From a virus: a stretch of DNA of 36,958 bases. The notes below the pieces were generated by a model, which was not told the origin of the DNA, did not search any database, and saw only the letters and a list, made by a program, of their open reading frames with translations. Made by a program: the position numbers and the translations under genes. The stretch covers positions 1-36,958 of the IMG/VR virus record IMGVR_UViG_3300028800_000207; one strand, written 5' to 3'. This document shows, one piece after another, positions 14,036 to 20,810 of the stretch (the first letter of the stretch is position 1; each line of letters opens with the position of its first letter).

Positions 14036-14376
14036 TGACCCTTTTTGATAAGCAGACGATATTTGCTGAGAATGTTCAGCATCTTATATGGTATATCGGC
14101 AGCATTGGTCATCGATGCACCCTTGGTGAAGTATATCGAACTAAAGAGCAGGCAGAGATATATGTTAAAGCGGGCAAGGGGATACTTGATAGCTTGCACT
14201 GCAAGAAGCTTGCTATAGATATCAACATATTCGATAACCAGGGTAATTATCTTACAGATATTCAGTCTCTAGAGCCCTTCGGGAAATACTGGGAATCTCT
14301 CAATAAACTCAATAGATGGGGTGGGAGATTCAAAGAACTACCCGATGCGGATCATTTTGAGATGCAAGACTTGTAG
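14035..14376 (+). CDS. M15-family peptidase endolysin
   Basis: A 113-aa zinc peptidase. It shows the M15/VanY-like pattern: YRTKEQAEIYVKAGKGI, S-L-H55, AID62I, a WGG near residue 95 and the final DHFEM, giving zinc ligands H55, D62 and H107. Such enzymes cut the peptide part of peptidoglycan (often L-Ala-D-Glu). There is no signal peptide, so a holin or similar would be needed; the next gene is a membrane protein. The ATG overlaps the stop of the scaffold gene. Confidence 0.88.
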   Translation: MTLFDKQTIFAENVQHLIWYIGSIGHRCTLGEVYRTKEQAEIYVKAGKGILDSLHCKKLAIDINIFDNQGNYLTDIQSLEPFGKYWESLNKLNRWGGRFKELPDADHFEMQDL

Positions 14377-14428
14377 TAGTTGGTAAACAGGAGGCATACT
14401 TGTAGAGGATCTTACCAAGGAGTCCGCT

Positions 14429-14776
14429 ATGGTATGTCTCTTATTTTTCATTACCTGGTCACTCGTATCTTCTCAGCATCACCACGCTCCGCATCACCCC
14501 CATTTTAAGCATCATAGGCCGCACAGTATTGATTTGAGCAAATTGGATAAAAGTTTAGATCCCATAGAGAACATAAATATAAATATCTACACCCCACCAG
14601 TTACATTAAGCCCGAAGAAGCAACACGTACATCTGGATACTCCGCGACCATCATTGGTTGATTCACGGCAAAGTAACAACACAAAGATTAAGGTGGCAAT
14701 AATAGGATTTAGCGCTACTGTATTGAGCTCTGCGATCACTGCGATCATTATGTGGCGTACGTGTAGCTGTCAGTAA
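14429..14776 (+). CDS. His-rich membrane protein, possible spanin or holin
   Basis: A 115-aa protein with AGGAG upstream of ATG. An N-terminal hydrophobic stretch (VCLLFFITWSLVSS) precedes a very His-rich segment (HHHAPHHPHFKHHRPH), a Pro-rich periplasmic-type middle, and a C-terminal membrane helix (KVAIIGFSATVLSSAITAII) ending in CSC. Two hydrophobic ends flanking a soluble middle fits a unimolecular spanin that bridges inner and outer membrane, but no clear lipobox is seen. It directly follows the endolysin and precedes a terminator, which fits a lysis role. Confidence 0.55.
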   Translation: MVCLLFFITWSLVSSQHHHAPHHPHFKHHRPHSIDLSKLDKSLDPIENININIYTPPVTLSPKKQHVHLDTPRPSLVDSRQSNNTKIKVAIIGFSATVLSSAITAIIMWRTCSCQ

Positions 14777-14805
14777 AGACGGCTGCATCACGGCCGTCTT
14801 TGTGT
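14775..14805 (+). terminator. Rho-independent terminator after the lysis genes
   Basis: AAAGACGGC (14775-14783) and GCCGTCTTT (14793-14801) form a 9-bp stem whose last bases give the T-run. Confidence 0.75.
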
Positions 14806-14874
14806 GTGTTTGAGGTATACAGGACCTCTGTGTCGCATTATGGGCACCTTTAATATCATCGTCAATCTATCTGG

Positions 14875-14901
14875 TTGCGTAAGTTTGATTCGCGCTATAA
14901 T
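14875..14901 (+). promoter_or_regulatory. Candidate promoter of the major capsid gene
   Basis: A perfect -10 TATAAT (14896-14901) follows a partial -35 TTGCGT (14875-14880) at a short 15-bp spacing, in the gap between the lysis terminator and the capsid gene. The -35 assignment is weak, so an activator may be needed. Confidence 0.45.
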
Positions 14902-15026
14902 AAGGGCGCGCAACGGCGATTCGCACCGCCAATCTGAACGCAACGGGAAGTCGTTCATCCAATGGCGCAAAACAAGCCTCGCCAGCTTGAAGAGACATAC
15001 CAGTTAGTCCTTCAAGGAGTTATCTG

Positions 15027-16966
15027 ATGGCTATAACAACCACCAGTACACTGCCGGCACCAGTTCAGCAAAGCTTTAGCTATAAATTGCTAAGCGTCCC
15101 TGTGCCGAACATGATTCATAAAATTCCTGCGATGAAGAAGAATATGCCCCGTAATGGTGGTACTACGCTTCGTATGCGCCGGTATAATCCTTTAAACACT
15201 GCGATGGTTCCGTTGGGAAATAGCGGTGTCACGCCTCCGCCACAAAATCTGACCGCAGTCGATATCGATGCGAAGATTTCGTTTTACGGGACCTACGTAA
15301 GCATCAACGAGCAGGTGACGCTTGGATCTTGCTGAGGCGTCAATAAACCAAAGGTGATTACTTGGAAAACCTAAACCTTATCTAGCAATTAAGGCATGGC
15401 AACCAGAGGCAAGTGTTAATTATGATAATTGCGAACGTGAAGAGCTCTCATTTCTGCTTCAAGACGCTTGCGAATCTCAAGAATTTCTTGGGAAACCGCC
15501 GGGGTTCCTTGTCTGCCCTTTTGCGCACCTGTGTGCTTGAAAGTTGCACGCATTTGAAGCATGATTTCTGCCTGCCGCTTCTTGATGACCAGATAAGGCA
15601 TCATGATCTCGCAGAGATGAGTGCATCTATCGCCGCTCGCCATCCATCTGTAAACAGCTCGCCTGGAATTCTTAGGAGTTTGCTTAGCTGTATAGCTTGC
15701 GCGCCTTCCTCCAAATACATTAACAAGCCAATCAATCAATCCAATATCAGTATTAGTTACTTCGATATTGGTCTGATAATGAGGAGCTCCTGTTTTTGGA
15801 TTAGAGCTAAATGCGCCAATATATATCGATCCTTCTCCGTCAACTATTCCAGCAAGATACGCGATCTCTTCAATAGAATATTCTTTTCTTGTATAGGGAT
15901 ATCTGTTCATTTCGCCAGCTGCGTTATGTATTGTGAATATACATTACAGAATATCATAATTAATGGACAGCCGCAACGACTAAGCCCCTTGGCTCATAGC
16001 AATATGAGATGCGATAGTCTGTTCTCATGTGAAAACATGAGAGGGAGATCCGAAGAGTTTTCCCCGCCATATAGAAAATATATGGTCAATAAAAGTAACA
16101 GTATAATTACAAATAGTCAGAACCAAGATCCGGTTCTCAACGAATGCGCAGCACGTCTTGGTGTAAGTCTTCGCCAAACCGAAGATCAACTTACCCGAGA
16201 TATGTTGGCTTCAACTGCTGGGTTCATCAACTGTACCGGTGGTGTAAACGGTGATAATCCTACCGAGATTACCCGTTCTGATGTTGATACCGTTGTCCGT
16301 TCATTGTTGAACAACAACGCGTACACAATAATGGATAAACTTGTTGTCCATTTAAAATCTTCTCTGATTGACTTGGAAGCCCTATGGGGCAACAAGGGGC
16401 AAGCGCAAGCAGCCTGAACGACTAAGTGAGAAGACCTCGAAAGAGGATGCGATAGTCTGAACACTATGGAAACATAGTGAGGGAGATTCGAAGAAGTTTC
16501 CCCGCCCGAAAGGGTCATTAAAGTAACAGAATTGAACATTGAGGGTGAAGATAAATTTGGTACGGCTCCTGTTCGTGATGCCTACTTTGCACTTTGTTCA
16601 ACAAACCTCACGGGCAACTTGGACAACGTGGCAGGATTTATCCAAAAGAACCAATATCCAGCACCTATGAATGCATTGCGTTCAGAATGGGGTGCTATTG
16701 GTAACCTTCGGTTCCTCATTTCATCTATTGGTTCGACAACACTGCAAGGTTCATCACTCGGTGCGACCGTGTACAACATATTCTGTGTTGGTATGGAAGC
16801 ATACGCATGTATCGAGCAGGACGGATATAGCGCGAGCTTTATCTATCGTCCTCCAATATATGACGGACCATTGGCGCTTAACGCTTCTGTGGGCTATAAG
16901 TTCGCTGAAGTGCCACGCATCACCAATGATCTCTGGGTTATCAACTTACGTGCCACCCTTGCTTAA
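15027..16966 (+). CDS. Major capsid protein, N4-gp56 family, split by two group I introns
   Basis: Exons 15027-15322, 16117-16336 and 16535-16966 join to 315 codons plus stop. Exon 1 has the family pattern (NMIHKIPAMKKNMPRNGG, RMRRYNPL, YGTYVSINEQVTL); exon 2 continues QNQDPVLNECAARLG, then TRDMLAS; exon 3 begins NIEGEDKFGTAPVRDAYF. The first junction falls in a Leu codon (CT|T), the second between Asp and Asn. Frames close exactly, and the joined protein runs without gap against what I recall of the family. Unspliced, translation stops after exon 1, giving a useless 102-aa product. AAGGAG at 15014-15019 sets the start. The protein forms the icosahedral shell. Confidence 0.9.
15323..16116 (+). 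mobile_element. Group I intron 1 in the capsid gene (794 nt)
   Basis: P1 pairs exon GACGCT (15317-15322, U-G at the splice site) with GGCGTC (15336-15341). P10 pairs exon 2 TCAG (16117-16120) with CTGA (15332-15335). P7 is GACTA (15978-15982) with TAGTC (16015-16019). P8 (15993-16008) has a GCAA loop and P9 (16024-16041) a GAAA loop. The last intron base is G. A homing endonuclease gene lies in the P6 extension on the opposite strand. Subgroup not determined. Confidence 0.9.
15416..15910 (-). CDS. LAGLIDADG homing endonuclease, antisense within intron 1
   Basis: A 164-aa protein with one LAGLIDADG motif, LAGIVDGEG at residues 19-27, whose final acid would bind the metal; single-motif enzymes act as dimers on near-palindromic sites. 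Downstream, IEVTNTDIGLIDWLVNVFGG is typical of the fold's second part. It is encoded opposite to the capsid transcript, so it needs its own promoter; none is obvious. Its stop falls within the P6 stem of the intron. It probably cuts intronless capsid genes and spreads the intron. A plus-strand frame through the same region (15413-16417) is not a gene. Confidence 0.85.
   Translation of the reverse strand: MNRYPYTRKEYSIEEIAYLAGIVDGEGSIYIGAFSSNPKTGAPHYQTNIEVTNTDIGLIDWLVNVFGGRRASYTAKQTPKNSRRAVYRWMASGDRCTHLCEIMMPYLVIKKRQAEIMLQMRATFKHTGAQKGRQGTPAVSQEILEIRKRLEAEMRALHVRNYHN
16337..16534 (+). mobile_element. Group I intron 2 in the capsid gene (198 nt, no ORF)
   Basis: P1 pairs exon AATGGAT (16330-16336) with GTCCATT (16346-16352), U-G at the splice site. 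P10 pairs AACA (16535-16538) with TGTT (16342-16345). P7 is GACTA (16420-16424) with TAGTC (16453-16457). P8 (16435-16446) and P9 (16462-16479) both have GAAA loops. The last base is G. From P7 onward it is very similar to intron 1, so the two share ancestry. It carries no endonuclease gene. Confidence 0.88.
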
Positions 16967-16979
16967 TTAGGAGACTATT

Positions 16980-18182
16980 ATGGATGGTACAATACTCGGT
17001 CAGGGTACTTTTACTGCAAACTCAGCAAATCTGGCAAACCCAAATCCAGGTAATGCTGAAGTAGGACAAGCAAACCCGACTATTATTCAGATCCCTTCGA
17101 ATGCTGATTGGGTGAGAGTTTTAAACTTCACGCAATTTGGCACCGAAGGATCAAGTGGTTCATATTTTAATGGGGTAGCAAATGCCTATGCCGGTGTTGA
17201 GTTCTACTGGCAACGCGGTATGGCGGCTGGTACTGCCATAGCTAAATACTATGGCAACGGAAATCAAGGCCTATATGGTGATACGCTGCTTGCTGGTGGA
17301 TTTACTCTGTATGATCCATCGGGACAATCAGTTGGCGCACAACCGTTCTTGGGTACTCCAGTAGCGGTAAGCGCAGTAACCAACGCTACGCGCCCCGCCG
17401 TAACTCATACTGCCGATACAACTGTTGTTGTGGGCTCTATCGTGAGACTTTACGGCACTGCACAAACAGATGTTAATGGCGTCGATATGGTAGTTGGTAC
17501 TATTACTGATAGTACTCACTTCACACTATTGACTGCTACTAATACATTGGCCACAGCTCCTGGTGCTATTGGTGGTGCTGGATTCTATTCGTTGGTCAAT
17601 TTTGATCCTCTGTATTATCCACGCCGTCGTTTTGTGGTGAACATTACCCAAGCGACCAATGCTCAGGTATCCACTTCAGTTCCGCATCAATATGTTGCAG
17701 GACAAGCAGTTCGATTCACTATCCCTGCAGTGTCTGGCATGGTTCAGTTGAACCCTGGTGCGACCAATAACTACATGTATTCAACCGTATTAACTGTTGT
17801 GGATGCCTACAACTTTACGATTGATACAAATACGAGTGCCTACACCGCGTTCACCTGGCCTACGATTGCTCAACAACCAAGCTCATTCCCTATTGTTGAA
17901 CCTATTGGTGAAAACAGTGCCTCTGCATTGCTTTCTACGCAGGCTCAAACACCAGTTGATGCGCAAGGTAATCTGATCAATAACGCTAACGTTGGATTCT
18001 TGTCTGATTCAACCATTAATACTGGTTATCTTGGCATGATTCTTGGCGCTGGTGGAAACGGCAAGGTACTTACCACTCCTATCTTAGGGCCTTCTGGTTC
18101 TATATCGTGGAGTGCGGGTAACGCGCCTACTGGCGATACGATGTACTGGCTTGCTGGTAAGTCAACTTACGGTGGTCTGTAG
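16980..18182 (+). CDS. Structural protein with FCCH-like beta domains (head decoration or tail)
   Basis: A 400-aa protein, 14 bases after the capsid gene with a clear AGGAG. Two stretches (about residues 127-185 and 222-300) repeat a beta-rich pattern: 'TNA.PAVTHT...VVVGSIVRLYG..' and 'TNAQVSTSVPHQYVAGQAVRF', followed by a V..(D)..(T)F segment, resembling FCCH-type domains of phage structural proteins. The gene at 18681 carries the same domain. No signal or membrane segment. Position suggests a capsid decoration or head-fibre protein. Domain naming is from memory. Confidence 0.55.
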   Translation: MDGTILGQGTFTANSANLANPNPGNAEVGQANPTIIQIPSNADWVRVLNFTQFGTEGSSGSYFNGVANAYAGVEFYWQRGMAAGTAIAKYYGNGNQGLYGDTLLAGGFTLYDPSGQSVGAQPFLGTPVAVSAVTNATRPAVTHTADTTVVVGSIVRLYGTAQTDVNGVDMVVGTITDSTHFTLLTATNTLATAPGAIGGAGFYSLVNFDPLYYPRRRFVVNITQATNAQVSTSVPHQYVAGQAVRFTIPAVSGMVQLNPGATNNYMYSTVLTVVDAYNFTIDTNTSAYTAFTWPTIAQQPSSFPIVEPIGENSASALLSTQAQTPVDAQGNLINNANVGFLSDSTINTGYLGMILGAGGNGKVLTTPILGPSGSISWSAGNAPTGDTMYWLAGKSTYGGL

Positions 18183-18189
18183 ATAAAAA

Positions 18190-18210
18190 CCCATGGCTCG
18201 CAACCATGGG
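18190..18210. terminator. Hairpin after the decoration gene
   Basis: CCCATGG (18190-18196) pairs with CCATGGG (18204-18210). The T-run follows only on the minus strand (the plus strand has A-runs on both sides), so it may block antisense transcription or act as an mRNA processing signal. Confidence 0.45.
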
Positions 18211-18280
18211 CTAAAAAAGGCCGGCATGAGACAGAGGGAATGAAACACGCCAGGTAGATTATTGCCGTATGAGGAGCTAT

Positions 18281-18679
18281 ATGTCAACAGCTATTCAAGC
18301 TGCCGAACCTAAAAAGGATAAAAAGGTTAATCTGCGCTATTTGCGCGATAAAGATCGTGAGATGGTGAAGGGAATATTTCGCTATCACGAATGCCCAGGT
18401 GGCATGTTAAGCTTTCCCTTTAAGAAGTGGAAAGAAGATGAGGTAGAGACTTATCACCTGATGGATGGGGAAGTATACACGGTTCCCCTTGGTGTTGCGC
18501 ATCATCTGAACAAGAATCTCTGGTATCCCGTGCATGCATATGCTATGGATGAGAATGGTAAGTCCCTGATGAAGATTGGTCAGAAGGTGAGACGTGCCAG
18601 CTTCCAGAGTTTGGAGTTTGTTGATGTTGCAGACCTGACCCCTGAGGGTAATTCGGTTATTACGGTAGAACGGGTATAG
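18281..18679 (+). CDS. Conserved structural or accessory protein
   Basis: A 132-aa protein. GAGGAG at 18270-18275 selects ATG 18281 over the one at 18269. The sequence is basic at the N-terminus (EPKKDKKVNLRYLRDKDREM) and then has FRYHECPGGMLSFPFKKW, YTVPLGVAHHLNKNLW and KVRRASFQSLEFVDV. No family that I can name, but I have the impression of similar proteins between capsid and connector genes of related phages. Function unknown; a virion or chaperone role fits the position. Confidence 0.6.
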   Translation: MSTAIQAAEPKKDKKVNLRYLRDKDREMVKGIFRYHECPGGMLSFPFKKWKEDEVETYHLMDGEVYTVPLGVAHHLNKNLWYPVHAYAMDENGKSLMKIGQKVRRASFQSLEFVDVADLTPEGNSVITVERV

Positions 18680-18680
18680 C

Positions 18681-19052
18681 ATGAGTTCCCCTAAGCCAGC
18701 GCAGCAATATCCAGTCTTTCAACCATCGATGCGTATTATAGCCAGTATTACAAACGCCAATCCGTGTGTAGTAACCACCACTTTTGCACATCAATACGTG
18801 AACGGTACCATTGTAAGATTTGATATTCCCTACGCAGATGGGATGCAACAGCTTAACCAACAGATTGCACCCATTACGGTGACGGGAACCACTACGTTTA
18901 CTGTTAATATAGATACAACCTTGTTTGCACCATTTGCCATACCTGGATCCGCCAATCCTCCCATTCAGTATGCGCAGGTGGTGCCAATAGGGGAAATTAA
19001 CGAAATACTTACAGCAGCGGTACAGAATGTACTGCCGTACGGAGCAAGCTAA
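18681..19052 (+). CDS. Small FCCH-like structural protein
   Basis: A 123-aa protein starting one base after the previous stop. Residues 20-85 carry the same domain as the gene at 16980 (ITNANPCVVTTTFAHQYVNG, then GMQQLNQQ, then a T.FTV segment). It overlaps the connector gene by one base. Likely a small head-tail or decoration subunit. Confidence 0.6.
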   Translation: MSSPKPAQQYPVFQPSMRIIASITNANPCVVTTTFAHQYVNGTIVRFDIPYADGMQQLNQQIAPITVTGTTTFTVNIDTTLFAPFAIPGSANPPIQYAQVVPIGEINEILTAAVQNVLPYGAS

Positions 19053-20230
19053 TGGCTATCGCGCCTACCTTTACGCTTCAAGCAATAGAGACTAAGGTTC
19101 GTCGTTTGACCAGAAGCCCTTCAGAGGCACAGCTGACAACGGCAGATCTAGATAACTACATAAACACATTTGTGGTGTATGATTTCCCCGAGCATCTGCG
19201 CACTTTTAACTTTAGGCAATCCTTCAAGTTTTGGTGCAACCCATTTCAGGATGAGTATCCTACCGACATTGCATCATTTGGTACTGCCTCACAAGCCTCC
19301 CAGAACATTCTGTATAACTTTCAGAATCATATTCTGACGGTTCATGATCCGGTATATATAGCTGGATATCAATCATTCTATTCACAAAATAGGGAGCAAT
19401 TTTTTAGCATCTACCCAAATGTGAACAGCATTCAGTCTATTGGCGTGTGTGGTGATGGAGTTACCGTTACCTTTAGTGGTAGAATCAACACTCACTTTTC
19501 GTCTACTTTTCCCAACCCATCAGTGCATAACAACCAGGGTGGCGCAGTTTTACTCAAACGAAACGTTCTATTTGAATCGGTAGATTTGTATGGTAATGGC
19601 TTAAGCTTGGTGGATATACCGGTGATCGATAGTGTGACTGGCAATCCTACCGTTTGGGGAAATCTTTATGTTCCCGGATCGTCTGCATGGCAAGCGGCCA
19701 TTGAAACTCCACCCATTGCTGCGACTCCTTATACACTTGTACCTGGTGGAGCACCAAATTCGCAGAATTATATTAACTATGTGACGGGAAGATTCACGAT
19801 AACCTTTCCATTTGCACCCCGTACGGGACACGCTATTAATAGCCAGACGGTACCAGAGATAACTTCATTACCGCAGGCAATGTTATGGTATCAGAATAAA
19901 TTTGTCTTAAGACCGGTTCCCGATCAGCCATACCAGATTAATTTCGAAGTATTCAGGCGACCAACCTATTTGATGTCTACTAACTCAGCTCCCGCGCTTG
20001 AGGAATATTGGCAATACATAGCCTACGGTGCCGCTAAGAAGATATTTGAAGATCGCCTAGATATGGATTCGGTGCAGTTAATAATGCCTGAGTTCAAAGT
20101 GCAACAGGCGCTCTGTGAGCGTAGAAATATAGTTCAATGGACCAACGAAAGAACTGCCACTATCTATACCGAACAAACTTCATTTGGTGGCCAAGGTGGC
20201 TGGGGCTGGGGTGGTGGTGGCAATTTCTAA
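19052..20230 (+). CDS. Head-tail connector / tail adaptor-like protein
   Basis: A 392-aa protein. The N-terminus (LQAIETKVRRLTRSPSEAQL) is helical and the start resembles short-tail adaptor proteins that bind beneath the portal; the middle is beta-rich. Residues 320-345 (EEYWQYIAYGAAKKIFEDR) are helical, and the end is a Gly/Trp-rich run (GGQGGWGWGGGGNF). Position after capsid proteins and before the nozzle-like gene supports the call. Sequence similarity to a known adaptor is not certain. Confidence 0.55.
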   Translation: MAIAPTFTLQAIETKVRRLTRSPSEAQLTTADLDNYINTFVVYDFPEHLRTFNFRQSFKFWCNPFQDEYPTDIASFGTASQASQNILYNFQNHILTVHDPVYIAGYQSFYSQNREQFFSIYPNVNSIQSIGVCGDGVTVTFSGRINTHFSSTFPNPSVHNNQGGAVLLKRNVLFESVDLYGNGLSLVDIPVIDSVTGNPTVWGNLYVPGSSAWQAAIETPPIAATPYTLVPGGAPNSQNYINYVTGRFTITFPFAPRTGHAINSQTVPEITSLPQAMLWYQNKFVLRPVPDQPYQINFEVFRRPTYLMSTNSAPALEEYWQYIAYGAAKKIFEDRLDMDSVQLIMPEFKVQQALCERRNIVQWTNERTATIYTEQTSFGGQGGWGWGGGGNF

Positions 20231-20248
20231 CCGTGAAAGTGATATATC

Positions 20249-20809
20249 ATGACATTACCAAGTTCTTATAATCCTAATATACCTGCGGCGACCGACGTTA
20301 TAAGTGTTTCTCAGGGACAGCTATTACTTAACTTCCAAGCGCTACAGGCATGGATAGATGTAAACCATGTAGACTACGCATCGGTAAATGCAGGGAAACA
20401 TTTCTTTGTTGAGTTTCCCGTGCAAAGCCCAGTCCCTACAACAGGCGCAAGTGAAGTGGGGCTTTATTGCCAAACCTCTGCATTTTCAGGTAATCCTGAA
20501 CTCGTATTTTCACATCAGAGCGCTGGTGGTATTTATGAATTCACTTCAGCTGGGCTTGCTTCACCAGGATGGGCTAGATTACCTTCTGGAGTTCTCTATA
20601 AATGGGGTACTGGTTCGCCAAGTGGGTCAGGAAATTATACAGTTACCTTTCCAGTTGCATCTACCATACCGGTATTCGCTGCAACTTATGTGGCATTTAT
20701 CACGCCAACTACTGCTATAACAACCTATGTTTCGAGCGTTAATACAACCACTCTCGTGGTAAACGCATCTGCTGCGGGAAACTTTAACTACTTGGTTATA
20801 GGAAGCTAA
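20249..20809 (+). CDS. Short fibre-like protein with gp53-type C-terminal domain
   Basis: A 186-aa protein. The N-terminal 50 residues (PNIPAATDVISVSQGQLLLN) resemble an attachment segment. The C-terminal 75 (ARLPSGVLYKWGTG, then YTVTFPVAS, and a final NYLVIGS) follow the pattern of the putative tail fibre gp53-like C-terminal domain. It lies directly before the large tail gene. Probably a small tail fibre or tip protein. Confidence 0.6.
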   Translation: MTLPSSYNPNIPAATDVISVSQGQLLLNFQALQAWIDVNHVDYASVNAGKHFFVEFPVQSPVPTTGASEVGLYCQTSAFSGNPELVFSHQSAGGIYEFTSAGLASPGWARLPSGVLYKWGTGSPSGSGNYTVTFPVASTIPVFAATYVAFITPTTAITTYVSSVNTTTLVVNASAAGNFNYLVIGS

Positions 20810-20810
20810 A

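Noticed and set aside
15413-16417. 334-codon plus-strand reading frame
   Set aside because: It runs through the antisense endonuclease, intron 1 and exon 2; only the exon 2 part is capsid-like. Open frame is a by-product of the opposite gene.
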